A stretch of 33,774 nucleotides of DNA from Loigolactobacillus zhaoyuanensis (lineage in GTDB: Bacteria; Bacillota; Bacilli; Lactobacillales; Lactobacillaceae): contig NZ_RHOE01000026.1 of NCBI RefSeq assembly GCF_003946385.1, positions 1 through 33,774 on the forward strand, in the 5' to 3' direction. Each line of letters starts with the position of its first letter. Positions within the stretch are counted from its first letter, which is position 1. The notes under the pieces are model-generated. The model did not search any database and had not been told where the DNA came from. It saw nothing but the letters and a program-made list of their open reading frames with translations. Below, piece by piece: positions 7,183-15,588 of this stretch. A program made the translations under genes and the position numbers.

Positions 7183-7482
7183 GTTGTCAAAAATCAAACT
7201 AGCAACAGCCGGACCCCACTGTTCATTACCAACAATATGTTAAAAACTTTTATTCGTCATTTCTACTCCACCTGCTTATTATGTGTATTAAACAACAGCT
7301 CAAATTAGCGATACCTACCAATTTAAGAAAAAACGGTCCTTACTTTGTCAAACTAATCACAATTGGTCTATGAACGAACCGTCTGTAAGATAAGCTTTAA
7401 ATATTGCCATTAAGCTTATAACAGTATAGAATATCCTTGTTTGGTATACCATGATTTAAAAAAGTAGAAAGGGTGTAGATCA
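7183..7482. other. Gene-free spacer with candidate hbd promoter
   Basis: No gene is supported. TTGCCA (7404-7409), a 17-bp spacer and TAGAAT (7427-7432) form a candidate promoter for the dehydrogenase gene, with a GAAAGGG ribosome binding site shortly before its ATG at 7483. Confidence 0.45.
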
Positions 7483-8475
7483 ATGGAGATTAAAAATGTA
7501 GTAATTGCCGGCAGTGGTGTTTTGGGTGCACAAATTGCTTTCCAAATTGCTTTTAAACACTTAAATGTAACCGTTTACGACATTAATGATGCGGTTTTAG
7601 GTCAGGCTAAAGTTAAAATGGCGGGGTTGGAAACTACTTATCAAACCGAGATTCATAAAGCCAAATTACAGTTTACTCAGTCAACCGCTAACTTGAATTA
7701 CAATACTAATTTGTTACCCGGCTTAGATAACACGGTTACCGCTGCTATCAGCCAGTCAGAACATGCTGTAACTTCGACCTTAGCACGGATCAATTACACT
7801 TCTGATCTTAAGCAGGCAGTCAGTGACGCAGATCTAGTGATCGAAGCTATTCCCGAAATTGTGACCATTAAGCAGTCTTTTTACCGCGAATTAGCCCCAT
7901 TAGCGCCTAAAAAAACAATTTTCGCTACTAACTCATCCACTCTGGTACCCAGTCAATTTGCAGCTGAAACTGGCCGGCCAGACCGCTTTTTAGCCTTACA
8001 TTTTGCCAACGAAATTTGGAAAAATAATACCGCTGAAATCATGGGCCACAAAGATACTGATCCGCAAGTTTTTACCACAATTGTTGAATTTGCTAAAAAT
8101 ATCGGCATGATCGCAATTCCCGTACAAAAGGAACAGCCCGGTTACATCCTGAATTCGATTTTAGTCCCATTCCTCGATGCTGCCGAAATGTTATATCTTG
8201 ATGGCATTGGTAATCCGGCAATTATCGATAAAACTTGGATGCTAGCTACTGGTGCGCCGCAAGGACCATTTGGCATTCTCGATGTGGTTGGTATCACCAC
8301 CGCCTACAATATTATTCAAAACTACGCGGCAACTACTGGCAATCAGAAGTACAATGAACTAGCGAGTCTGCTCAAAACTAATTTTATTGATAAAGGTAAG
8401 TTAGGCGTCAGTTCGGGCGAAGGTTTCTATACTTATCCTGATCCCGTATACGCGCAACCAGGTTTTTTAGAATAA
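7483..8475 (+). CDS. 3-hydroxyacyl-CoA dehydrogenase family protein
   Basis: A 330-aa NAD(P)-dependent dehydrogenase of the 3-hydroxyacyl/3-hydroxybutyryl-CoA family, which interconverts 3-hydroxyacyl-CoA and 3-oxoacyl-CoA in the cytoplasm. The N-terminal Rossmann fold has GSGVLG (residues 10-15, GxGxxG) and the acidic end of beta-2 (VYDIND). NSSTLVPS and LHFANEIW hold the serine and histidine of the active site, and PGYILNSILVPFLDA the asparagine. The usual HFFNP motif is HFANE here, and an extra stretch of about 40 residues sits between the first two Rossmann strands, so the substrate may differ from classical Hbd. It precedes a thioesterase and menBE but is not obviously co-transcribed with them, because the thioesterase is on the other strand. 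Confidence 0.8.
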   Translation: MEIKNVVIAGSGVLGAQIAFQIAFKHLNVTVYDINDAVLGQAKVKMAGLETTYQTEIHKAKLQFTQSTANLNYNTNLLPGLDNTVTAAISQSEHAVTSTLARINYTSDLKQAVSDADLVIEAIPEIVTIKQSFYRELAPLAPKKTIFATNSSTLVPSQFAAETGRPDRFLALHFANEIWKNNTAEIMGHKDTDPQVFTTIVEFAKNIGMIAIPVQKEQPGYILNSILVPFLDAAEMLYLDGIGNPAIIDKTWMLATGAPQGPFGILDVVGITTAYNIIQNYAATTGNQKYNELASLLKTNFIDKGKLGVSSGEGFYTYPDPVYAQPGFLE

Positions 8476-8513
8476 TTTAATCCCACGTGTGCCATTAAAT
8501 TGGCGCACGTTTT

Positions 8514-8891
8514 TTATTTGGTCCGTGCGGTGATCATTAATGTCACGGTACTCACGCTGGTTAGCCGCTGACTGTCTTGTTCGTGGACCTCTACCTGCCA
8601 TGTTTGCAATCGTTTGCCTGCATGAAGTGGTTTGGCGTTGGCGCGCAGTCGTCCTTGTGCTACAGTATAAAGGTGGTGCGTTTCAACGTTGACCCCTACT
8701 GCCACTTGTTGCGTCGTATCTAAGTCGGCATTAGCACCTAAACTGGCAGCAGTTTCCGCTAAAATAGTATTGATACCACCGTGAACGATTCCGAATGGTT
8801 GCTTCAACTTATCGGTCACCGGTACTTCAATGATTGCTTCAGCGGCAGTAACGGATAACGTTTTGATGTCCAACAATTCAAGTAAATTCAT
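8514..8891 (-). CDS. Hotdog-fold acyl-CoA thioesterase (PaaI/MenI-like)
   Basis: A 125-aa single hotdog domain. FGIVHGGINTILAETAASLGA is the helix-containing active-site region of the PaaI/YdiI type, with the HGG motif and the downstream Glu that activates water. Its divergent position next to menB and menE suggests it hydrolyses 1,4-dihydroxy-2-naphthoyl-CoA (MenI role), but PaaI-type enzymes have broad substrates, so that is inference. The start at ATG 8891 is preferred because GGAGG lies between the upstream ATG (8903) and this one. The start region is only 31 bases from menB on the opposite strand, so the two genes must share a compact divergent control region. Confidence 0.8.
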   Translation of the reverse strand: MNLLELLDIKTLSVTAAEAIIEVPVTDKLKQPFGIVHGGINTILAETAASLGANADLDTTQQVAVGVNVETHHLYTVAQGRLRANAKPLHAGKRLQTWQVEVHEQDSQRLTSVSTVTLMITARTK

Positions 8892-8922
8892 ATTGACCTC
8901 CATATAGAAAGAAGTTGTGATT

Positions 8923-9744
8923 ATGACTAGTGTAACTTGGCAAAGCGTTAAAGACTACTCTGAAATTATTTTTGAACGGGCCGACAAAATCGCAAAAATT
9001 ACGATGAATCGACCAGAAAAACTAAACGCCTTCACGCCCGTAACGATTCAAGAAATGATCGAGGCCTTTACGATCTGTCGCGATGATGCCAGTATCGGCG
9101 TGATCATTCTGACTGGTGCCGGCGACAAAGCTTTCTCTTCCGGCGGCGATCAAAGTATTCGTGGCAATGGCGGCTATGTTGGCCCCGATAAGATCGCACG
9201 GCTTAACGTCCTGGATCTGCAACATTTAATTCGGATCATCCCGAAGCCCGTTATTGCGATGGTCAAAGGTTGGTCCGTCGGTGGTGGCAATATTTTGCAA
9301 TTGATCTGTGATCTAACGATTGCCGCAGATAACGCTCAGTTCGGCCAGACAGGTCCAAAAGTTGGTAGTTTTGACGCCGGCTACGGTTCCGGTTATTTGG
9401 CGCGGGTCATTGGCCACAAACGTGCTAAAGAAGTTTGGTTCCTCAATCATTTTTATAGCGCTGAAGAAGCTTTCCAAATGAATTGGATCAACAAGGTCGC
9501 CCCATTAGCCGAAGTTGAGTCGGTCACGCTAGATTGGTGTAACGAAATTCTGACTAAATCCCCAACTGCCCTGCGTTTCATCAAAGCCGCAATGAACGCC
9601 GACACTGATGGCTTAGCTGGCTTGCAACAGTTGGCTGGTGATGCAACCATGCTCTTTTATACCACCGACGAAGGCAAGGAAGGTCGGGATGCGTTTAACG
9701 AAAAACGTCAACCTGATTTCGATCAATTCCCGAAGTTTCCCTAA
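8923..9744 (+). CDS. menB: 1,4-dihydroxy-2-naphthoyl-CoA synthase
   Basis: A 273-aa crotonase-fold enzyme that closes the naphthoquinone ring, turning o-succinylbenzoyl-CoA into DHNA-CoA. MenB-specific features rather than general enoyl-CoA hydratase ones are visible: AFSSGGDQ, the conserved KGWSVGGGN oxyanion region, [21 protein letters not shown], and the C-terminal signature [24 protein letters not shown] 8923 is chosen over GTG 8917 because AGAAAGAAG lies about 8 bases upstream. menE starts 3 bases after its stop, a clear operon. The other genes needed to make o-succinylbenzoate are not in this window. Confidence 0.95.
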   Translation: MTSVTWQSVKDYSEIIFERADKIAKITMNRPEKLNAFTPVTIQEMIEAFTICRDDASIGVIILTGAGDKAFSSGGDQSIRGNGGYVGPDKIARLNVLDLQHLIRIIPKPVIAMVKGWSVGGGNILQLICDLTIAADNAQFGQTGPKVGSFDAGYGSGYLARVIGHKRAKEVWFLNHFYSAEEAFQMNWINKVAPLAEVESVTLDWCNEILTKSPTALRFIKAAMNADTDGLAGLQQLAGDATMLFYTTDEGKEGRDAFNEKRQPDFDQFPKFP

Positions 9745-9747
9745 ATC

Positions 9748-11163
9748 ATGGAGAATTGGTTAACTAAACGTGCTCGTTTGTCACCACAACGCTGCGCAGT
9801 ACGCGCCGGCAGCTATAGTTTGACTTTCGCCCAGCTACAGCAGCAAGTTCTGCAACAAGCCGGCCGTATCGCTAGTTTGCAAGCTAATGGTCGCATCGCG
9901 GTTTTGACCGATAATTCGCTACCAGGCTATCTAACTATTTTAGCATTACAGCAGCTCGGTGTGGCCCCGGTTTTACTAAATTCACGTTTAAGTGTCGATG
10001 AATTAGGCCAGCAATTACGCGATGCCGCAGTTACGCTATGTTTAGCTGCCGATAAATTAGTGCGGCCGCTGCCAATCAAAGTGATCAGTTTTAGCCAGCT
10101 AGCTCAGCAAACGGTGGTAACAGTCTCACCGGCAGCTGAATTTGTACCGACCGCCACCGCTAGCATCATGTTCACTTCTGGCACCTCGGGTCACGCAAAA
10201 GCGGTGTTGCAAACTTACGACAATCATTTCTATTCTGCAATTGGTTCAGCGCTAAATCTAGGTCTAGCTGCAGCTGATGCTTGGTTATGTTGCGTGCCGC
10301 TATTCCACATTAGCGGCTTATCGATCATGCTGCGAGGACTGATTTATGGAATGACGGTGGTTTTAGTTGATCACTTTGACGCTAAAGTGATCAATCATTT
10401 GTTGTGCACGCAGCCAATCACCACAATTTCCGTAGTTCCCTATATGCTACAAAAGTTACTGCGGGATCTGCCAGCTGATCAACATTATCAAGCAGCCTTT
10501 CGTTGTATGTTACTGGGTGGCGGTCCCATTGATCGCGCCACGCTGACCGAGTGCCAGCAACGCCAAATCCCAGTGATCCAATCTTATGGAATGACCGAAA
10601 CTGCCTCGCAAATTGTAGCTTTAGATTTCGCTAACGCTGCACGTAAACTAGGTTCAGTTGGCCAGCCGTTATTCCCAGTCCAAGTTAAAATTGCGGCTGA
10701 TCAGCACATTTTGGTTAAAACGCCAACTTTGGCAGCCGGTTATTTAAACCAACCGACTGCTTTTAGCCAACAGTTACATGACGGCTGGTTTGATACTGAT
10801 GACATCGGCTATCTCGACGACGAAGGCTTCCTATTCGTCCAAGGGCGTAGCGGTGATATGATCAATTCCGGTGGGGAAAATATTTTTCCCGGTGAAATCG
10901 AAACCGTCTATCAACAACATCCCGCGATCAAACAAATCATTGTTGCGGGCCGGGCGGACACGACTTGGGGTAGCGTACCACTTGCCTATATCCAACTCAA
11001 CGCTCCAGTTAGTGCCGCCGAACTACGCGCATACGGCCGCGAACATTTAGCGCATTACAAAGTTCCGCGCGCTTTTTATCTGGTAACGGATTTTCCACGT
11101 ACCGGTAATGGCAAATTAAAACGACGCGCATTAACACCAGCAGTTGGTGAATTAATAAAATAA
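9748..11163 (+). CDS. menE: o-Succinylbenzoate--CoA ligase
   Basis: A 471-aa member of the adenylate-forming (ANL) superfamily. The P-loop-like motif MFTSGTSGHAKAVLQT, the YGMTETASQ motif, the GWFDTDDIGYLDDEG hinge region and the final GNGKLKRRAL with the catalytic lysine are all present, so the enzyme looks intact. In the menaquinone pathway it activates o-succinylbenzoate with ATP and CoA. Location immediately after menB, with 3 bases between, supports MenE over other acyl-CoA ligases. There is no clear Shine-Dalgarno before ATG 9748, which suggests translational coupling to menB. Confidence 0.9.
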   Translation: MENWLTKRARLSPQRCAVRAGSYSLTFAQLQQQVLQQAGRIASLQANGRIAVLTDNSLPGYLTILALQQLGVAPVLLNSRLSVDELGQQLRDAAVTLCLAADKLVRPLPIKVISFSQLAQQTVVTVSPAAEFVPTATASIMFTSGTSGHAKAVLQTYDNHFYSAIGSALNLGLAAADAWLCCVPLFHISGLSIMLRGLIYGMTVVLVDHFDAKVINHLLCTQPITTISVVPYMLQKLLRDLPADQHYQAAFRCMLLGGGPIDRATLTECQQRQIPVIQSYGMTETASQIVALDFANAARKLGSVGQPLFPVQVKIAADQHILVKTPTLAAGYLNQPTAFSQQLHDGWFDTDDIGYLDDEGFLFVQGRSGDMINSGGENIFPGEIETVYQQHPAIKQIIVAGRADTTWGSVPLAYIQLNAPVSAAELRAYGREHLAHYKVPRAFYLVTDFPRTGNGKLKRRALTPAVGELIK

Positions 11164-11197
11164 GCGCTAGGCAAAATTGCCTAACGCTTATTTTAGT
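11160..11197. terminator. Bidirectional terminator after menE
   Basis: AAGCGCTAGGC pairs with GCCTAACGCTT around the loop AAAATT, with A/T-rich flanks on both sides. It overlaps the stop of menE on one strand and that of the small minus-strand gene on the other. Confidence 0.8.
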
Positions 11198-11535
11198 GTT
11201 AATCGTTGTTGCACAGCTGTCAGTGCTTGTTTTTTCAGCATCGCTTGTTTTAACTTAATATTATTATCTGATAAATTAACTAGTGCATCATCGAGATTAA
11301 TAAACTCGGTTTCAATGTACTCTAGGCCTTTACGCTCAGCCGTTGTCAGTGGCTGGCTATTGGCCGTCACTGCCTGCGTTGCACTTACGATCGCATTGAC
11401 CTCACGAATCGCCTGAGCTTGGGTCCAATTTTGACTTAAGCTGCCGGTTTTGCCACCTAACTTACGCATATCTGCCGCTAGTTTTTCTAAGCGTGCTTTG
11501 ATTTTTTCTATGTCCGCTACTTTATCTACTGCCAT
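11188..11535 (-). CDS. Hypothetical small helical protein, 115 aa
   Basis: I do not recognise a named family. The protein is hydrophilic and strongly helical: residues about 1-28 (DKVADIEKIKARLEKLAADMRKLGGK) and the C-terminal third (NNIKLKQAMLKKQALTAVQQRL) look like amphipathic or coiled-coil helices. It has no signal peptide, membrane segment or cysteine. The ATG at 11535 has GGGATGAG upstream at a workable distance. It may be co-transcribed from the histidine phosphatase gene 41 bases upstream, since both are on the minus strand. A real gene is likely from the ribosome binding site, operon position and absence of better alternatives. Confidence 0.7.
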   Translation of the reverse strand: MAVDKVADIEKIKARLEKLAADMRKLGGKTGSLSQNWTQAQAIREVNAIVSATQAVTANSQPLTTAERKGLEYIETEFINLDDALVNLSDNNIKLKQAMLKKQALTAVQQRLTLK

Positions 11536-11576
11536 ATTTGCTCATCCCTTTAGTTTGACTATAGCACAAACTAAGG

Positions 11577-12191
11577 CTAGTAACGCCGATTATAATAAAT
11601 CAAATATTGTTGCAGCGTTCCTGGCGCACAAATAATCTTGGTGATACTTGTATTTTCAGGCTCTGGTAAACTCATTGGATTCTTCGGTTGTACCGCGTTG
11701 ACCGCAAAACTACGGACTGTAAACCCGTGTGTGACGACCACAATTTTTTCTTGTGGATAACGCTGCGTCATTTCTTCAGTAAATTCACGTACACGTGCTT
11801 CAACTGCGGTAAATTCTTCACCCTTCGCTGGAATCGCGTAGTCAGGATAAACCTCACCAGTCGTTGGATTAAATAATTCAGGATACGTTTTACGCAGAGC
11901 CGCATTAGTTTGACCATCCCACTGCCCATAAGAAATTTCCGATAAGCGTGGATCATAGCTCAATGGCAGGTCGTAATCAACATTCAAAATCGCCGCTGTC
12001 TGCTTAGTGCGCTCCAGCGGACTAGCAATCATCCGATCAGCAAATTTTAAATCAACATGATCATGTAGCACTTGTGCCTGAGCTTTACCGGTATCGTTAA
12101 GGTATGTCGCCGGTGTGTTGATCGTACCTTGCTTAATATCTTGCGTGTTTGCCTGTGTCTGTCCATGACGTACGATGTAAAATTCAGTCAT
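11577..12191 (-). CDS. Histidine phosphatase family protein (phosphoglycerate mutase-like)
   Basis: A 204-aa protein of the histidine phosphatase superfamily. The catalytic RHG motif is at the start (FYIVRHGQTQANT, about residues 4-16), the second arginine and glutamate follow in SPLERTKQTA, and the C-terminal catalytic histidine in VVVTHGFTVR. Such enzymes remove phosphate from small metabolites or, in cofactor-dependent mutases, move it. The substrate cannot be read from sequence, and typical 2,3-bisphosphoglycerate-dependent glycolytic mutase features are lacking. AGGAGG lies upstream of ATG 12191. A TTTTAG-TATACG-CTAAAA inverted repeat at 12248-12265 sits in its upstream region, with TATACT on the minus strand as a possible -10. 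Confidence 0.88.
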   Translation of the reverse strand: MTEFYIVRHGQTQANTQDIKQGTINTPATYLNDTGKAQAQVLHDHVDLKFADRMIASPLERTKQTAAILNVDYDLPLSYDPRLSEISYGQWDGQTNAALRKTYPELFNPTTGEVYPDYAIPAKGEEFTAVEARVREFTEEMTQRYPQEKIVVVTHGFTVRSFAVNAVQPKNPMSLPEPENTSITKIICAPGTLQQYLIYYNRRY

Positions 12192-12394
12192 TCAAAAGCC
12201 TCCTACTTCACAATTAATGTATTAATGTTTCATATGGAACAACCTGCTTTTAGTATACGCTAAAAAAGATTCGCCGTGCAGGCTTTAATTATAGCATCGC
12301 ATAATTATCTACCTATCAAATAGGATCAGTTCGCTAGACACGACGCTAGGTCTGCAAAAATAATACTCAGTAACAAACGATATTAATATCGACC

Positions 12395-12422
12395 AAAAAG
12401 GATCCCTAAACTAGGCATCCTT
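12395..12422 (-). terminator. Minus-strand terminator downstream of the glucosaminidase gene
   Basis: AAGGAT (12398-12403) pairs with ATCCTT (12417-12422), and CCTA (12405-12408) with TAGG (12412-12415). On the minus strand the hairpin is followed by TTTTT. It is about 160 bases beyond the stop of the minus-strand gene. Confidence 0.7.
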
Positions 12423-12483
12423 AATTGAATCTGAATATCTATTTTCAGCTTGTTTTAGCCAACATTAATGGTACGATTAACGT

Positions 12484-12575
12484 GATACCAGTAAAACTCA
12501 GATTACGTCCCCCGTAAACTGTTTGGTTGCTGGTTCAATGAACGCGCTGATTTTGTCAGTGCGTTTATTTTATTA
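12484..12575 (+). ncRNA. Candidate small RNA with a UCCCC loop
   Basis: TTGTTT (12450-12455), a 16-bp spacer and TACGAT (12472-12477) form a possible promoter. The transcript would fold into a long arm of three nested helices: ACCAG/CTGGT (12487-12491 with 12530-12534), AAAC/GTTT (12494-12497 with 12521-12524), and TTACG/CGTAA (12503-12507 with 12513-12517). The loop is TCCCC. A second hairpin (AACGC-CTGA/TCAG-GCGTT, 12541-12565) followed by TATTTTATT would be its terminator. C-rich loops are used by several Firmicutes small RNAs to bind Shine-Dalgarno sequences. All of this is prediction from structure. Confidence 0.4.
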
Positions 12576-12579
12576 CCGT

Positions 12580-14028
12580 TTATAAACGCCAAATAATGGG
12601 GGTCCGCAGTAGCTGTGATTTTACATTTAATTGCGTTGGCTGTACGTTAGTCAAAAAATAGCCCCGCAAAATCTGTTTCAGCTGCGGCCGCTGCTTTAAC
12701 GTCGCCGTAAAATTAACTTGCTTAGGCGTTTGACTAGCAGTCGGCGCTTGATCATAAGTCGTCAAATGATAGGTCGCAATAATCTGATTAAGCTTTAAGT
12801 TATATTTAGTATCTGTCGCGTAACGTCCAGTCAATACCTTAGTTGCTGCCTGGTAGGTTTTAGCGTTTTGTTTCCAAGTTCCCGCATAATAATTTGCCGC
12901 CAATCCAGGTCCACCACGTAATAAGGTAGCATAGTCAACTAACGAGTCTTTGTAATCACCATAACGTTTAAAATTTGAGTTGATCGTATAGAGTTGGCCA
13001 AACCCATTATCTTCCTGAGTTGCCATCAACGCACTATGCCCTTGATAACTGCCTTTCACACCAAATAAGTTATAATTTGGTGCTAGTGACAATGTACTTG
13101 TGCCCCAATTACTTTCTAATGCGGCTTGCGCGATCATGACTGAGGCATATAAACCTTTAGCCTGAGCAATTTTTTGTGCATCCTTGGCGAATAGCTTAAT
13201 AAACTCAGAATGAGAGGCAACTGGCGTCCCGGTTGGATAAAGCCAACTATCATCAGCCGTAGTCAGATCATTGCTAAAGCCATTATTATTGTTTGGCGCT
13301 GGCGTTGCAATGCTGGTCGCAGTCGATGAAGCCTCTGCTGTATTATTAGTGGCCACACTAGCCTGACTAGTAGTCTGACTGCCAGTGCTAGCTGCTGGTT
13401 GTGCGGCTTGACTAGTTACTGGTTTAGCCGCTTGACTAGTTGCTGGCGCCTGACTATTAGCGGCTTGACTAGCAGCCGCATTAGCTTCCGCCTGCTGCTG
13501 TGCCTGGCCTTGCGCATAGCCCACTTTATAGCCAGCACGGTAAATCGCCCCTAGCTGTTCGTCGATTTGTACAGCTTTTTGCGCGTATCCGGCGGTGTGG
13601 CCTGCGGTAATACCGGCCTTGAATGCAGTTAAAGCAGCGGCGTACTCCTTGTCATAGCCCTGATTGTAATAAATAGTAGCGGTAGCTGGCTTACTGGTAT
13701 TCTGTGGCTGCTGATCAGTCACATCTTGATCAGCGGCGACTTGTCCTTGCTTTAACTCCTGCTGACCGTGCGTAAATTCTGCGGCGTAATCAGCCTGATA
13801 GGTCGTGTCACCGTTCGGATCAAGACTGGTACCACTGTCATTGCCAGCTAAGACATCTTGCTGTGCCGCTAACTGTGCAGCATTCTTAGTTGTCTGCTCT
13901 GTGCTGGTCACAGTTGCAACGGCGTGTACTAGCGATGGTACCGCTGTCAAAATTGGCGTGCTTAAAAGTACGCTGGACAATGCCACGGTAGCTGCGCGCT
14001 GCGCGAACTTTACATTTTTCTGTGTCAT
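12580..14028 (-). CDS. Secreted GH73 N-acetylglucosaminidase (autolysin)
   Basis: A 482-aa exported peptidoglycan hydrolase. An N-terminal signal peptide (residues 1 to about 37, ending near VHA) is followed by a low-complexity region with Tyr/Gly/Gln-rich segments and an SQA/Ser-Ala linker (about 180-260). The GH73 domain covers roughly residues 285-430 (ASVMIAQAALESNWGTSTLS with the catalytic Glu, NYNLFGVKGSY, YGDYKDSLVDYATLL). It should cleave the glycan strands during cell separation. No LysM, SH3 or choline-binding repeats are present; after the catalytic domain comes a basic 45-residue tail I do not recognise. ATG 14028 is chosen because GGAGGT lies just upstream, inside the longer frame starting at 14043. 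Confidence 0.9.
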   Translation of the reverse strand: MTQKNVKFAQRAATVALSSVLLSTPILTAVPSLVHAVATVTSTEQTTKNAAQLAAQQDVLAGNDSGTSLDPNGDTTYQADYAAEFTHGQQELKQGQVAADQDVTDQQPQNTSKPATATIYYNQGYDKEYAAALTAFKAGITAGHTAGYAQKAVQIDEQLGAIYRAGYKVGYAQGQAQQQAEANAAASQAANSQAPATSQAAKPVTSQAAQPAASTGSQTTSQASVATNNTAEASSTATSIATPAPNNNNGFSNDLTTADDSWLYPTGTPVASHSEFIKLFAKDAQKIAQAKGLYASVMIAQAALESNWGTSTLSLAPNYNLFGVKGSYQGHSALMATQEDNGFGQLYTINSNFKRYGDYKDSLVDYATLLRGGPGLAANYYAGTWKQNAKTYQAATKVLTGRYATDTKYNLKLNQIIATYHLTTYDQAPTASQTPKQVNFTATLKQRPQLKQILRGYFLTNVQPTQLNVKSQLLRTPIIWRL

Positions 14029-14176
14029 TTCAGATACCTCCATAAAATATTAAAAATTTAGGTGCTTAATCTTAATATACGCAAACTAATCTGTCTTTTT
14101 TTATTAATTACACCTATATCTAAATATATTATGGTTGAAATATCAAGTAAACTGGCTTGGCTGGCTTATATTTTGA

Positions 14177-14812
14177 TTATATAAACCAGTAGATCGAGCA
14201 AAACATTAATGTGGTGCCCAGCATGACGAAGAAATGCCAGATCAAATGTAGGTATGGCGTCTTGGGGAAGCTGTAGATCAGGGCACCTAAGGTAAAAGTT
14301 ACGCCACCGGCAACTAATAAGCTGAAGCCGGCTGTCCCTAAATGTGTATACAGTGGGCCCATTGCCATTAGACATAGCCAGCCCATCACCACATAGATCG
14401 TGGTTTCCAACTTTTGATGGCGCGCGCCGCTGAAGATGTGTAGCGCAATGCCAGCTAGTGCCAAGCCCCAAATCGCCAAGCACATCCATAGCCCGAAGCT
14501 ACCTTTGATCGCTAACAAACAATACGGTGTGTAAGTGCCGGCGATCAATAGAAAAATATTGCAGTGATCAAAAATTTGAAAAACACGGCGGGCGCGGGTC
14601 AGCGATAGACAATGATAAAGCGTCGAAGCTAAGTAAAGTAACATCAGCGTTAGACCATAGATCGTCAATGCCAGTAATGCTGGTCGTGGCGCATTTAGCC
14701 CTCGCCGCACTAACAGGACAAACATAGCGACGCTGGCGATAAAACCAACGCCATGAGTGATCGCGTTCCAAATTTCAATTACCACTACTTGATGCTTCAC
14801 ATTTGTTGTCAT
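14177..14812 (-). CDS. Hemolysin III family (PAQR/TrhA-like) membrane protein
   Basis: A 211-aa protein with seven hydrophobic segments. Conserved PAQR/HlyIII motifs are present: ITHGVGF in helix 1, ASTLYHC in helix 2, DHCNIFLLIAGTYTP in helix 3, and HLIWHFFVMLG in the last helix. These supply the Ser, Asp and three His residues of the zinc site of the superfamily. Despite its name the family is not shown to be a toxin here; bacterial members have been linked to membrane lipid energetics. GGAGG lies 8 bases before ATG 14812. It is monocistronic and divergent from the DUF1836 gene. Confidence 0.9.
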   Translation of the reverse strand: MTTNVKHQVVVIEIWNAITHGVGFIASVAMFVLLVRRGLNAPRPALLALTIYGLTLMLLYLASTLYHCLSLTRARRVFQIFDHCNIFLLIAGTYTPYCLLAIKGSFGLWMCLAIWGLALAGIALHIFSGARHQKLETTIYVVMGWLCLMAMGPLYTHLGTAGFSLLVAGGVTFTLGALIYSFPKTPYLHLIWHFFVMLGTTLMFCSIYWFI

Positions 14813-15044
14813 AAAAATAGCCTCCGCTAATAATTTCCGTTACCAGGAATTACCATTTTTTGATGGATACAGCTTTCGTTCTCTACCAGTCAAATTGATA
14901 AAACAGATCGCCACCAACAAAAAATAATTTGATATCTCTATTTACAGTTTATCACATATAGACATAAAGTCTAGATGATATAACTGTGTTTTTAATGTAT
15001 AATAGACTTATCACCTAATTAATTTAGGTATTGGAGGGATTTTT

Positions 15045-15566
15045 GTGACTGAAATTAAGTTTAATGTATGGCTAACGACGCTGGCCGCAGTGCGATTACC
15101 ACTTTGGCAAGAATTGCCTGAATTTGATCTTTATATGGATCAAGTGATCACTGAAACAGATCGTTATCTCCGCCCGTTAAGCATTGAACCGCTAACTAAA
15201 AGCATGGTCAATAGCTACGTTAAGCGCAACATCATTCATCGGCCAGAAAAAAAGCATTACACCCGCGCTCATTTAGCCGAAATCATGATCGTCAGTTTAT
15301 TCAAGGCTGTTTTCCCGCTGGAAACGATCCATTCCGGCATCCACCAGGCAGTGCGCACAACCACACCGCAGCTGGCTTACGATCAATTCATTGAACGGAT
15401 CAATACAGAATTAGCGCAACTAGATCAACCAGCGGCCACCCCTTTATTTAGCTCGACTGATGCTACCCATGTATTGACCCAAAAAGCCGCTATTCGTGCG
15501 ATTTTATATCAGATCATTAGTCAACATACTTTAGCCACTACACAAAAAGATGCACCTCAAGCCTAA
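15045..15566 (+). CDS. DUF1836 domain-containing protein
   Basis: A 173-aa protein matching the DUF1836 family of Firmicutes. The family has a MerR-like helix-turn-helix near the start; here the region YLRPLSIEPLTKSMVNSYVKRNII followed by KKHYTRAHLAEIMIVSLFKAVFPLETI fits that pattern. DNA binding is inferred from the family, and no target is known. The GTG start at 15045 has a strong GGAGGG 6 bases upstream; TATAAT just after TG (about 14997) is a likely -10. It converges on the oleate hydratase gene with a terminator between them. Confidence 0.8.
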   Translation: MTEIKFNVWLTTLAAVRLPLWQELPEFDLYMDQVITETDRYLRPLSIEPLTKSMVNSYVKRNIIHRPEKKHYTRAHLAEIMIVSLFKAVFPLETIHSGIHQAVRTTTPQLAYDQFIERINTELAQLDQPAATPLFSSTDATHVLTQKAAIRAILYQIISQHTLATTQKDAPQA

Positions 15567-15588
15567 GCTTGGCGCGCATCTTTAATTT
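15550..15588. terminator. Terminator after the DUF1836 gene
   Basis: GATGC and GCATC enclose CAAGC-CTAA-GCTTG, followed by TTTAATTTT on the plus strand. It overlaps the end of the plus-strand gene and abuts the stop of the minus-strand gene. Confidence 0.7.

Larger units (their letters stand above)
12192..12579. other. Intergenic region: upstream of phosphatase gene, terminator, candidate sRNA
   Basis: No protein gene. It contains the inverted repeat 12248-12265 near the phosphatase promoter, a minus-strand terminator at 12395-12422, and a candidate plus-strand small RNA at about 12484-12575. Confidence 0.6.

Noticed and set aside
7190-7275. Minus-strand start (AGGTGGAG then ATG) suggesting a small gene
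   Set aside because: It stops after six codons; the frame after the stop is not recognisable and runs into the RNA terminator. At most a decayed start.
7483-11163. Fatty-acid beta-oxidation cluster
   Set aside because: The hydratase-like protein carries MenB signatures ([20 protein letters not shown]), there is no thiolase or acyl-CoA dehydrogenase, and the ligase directly follows menB.
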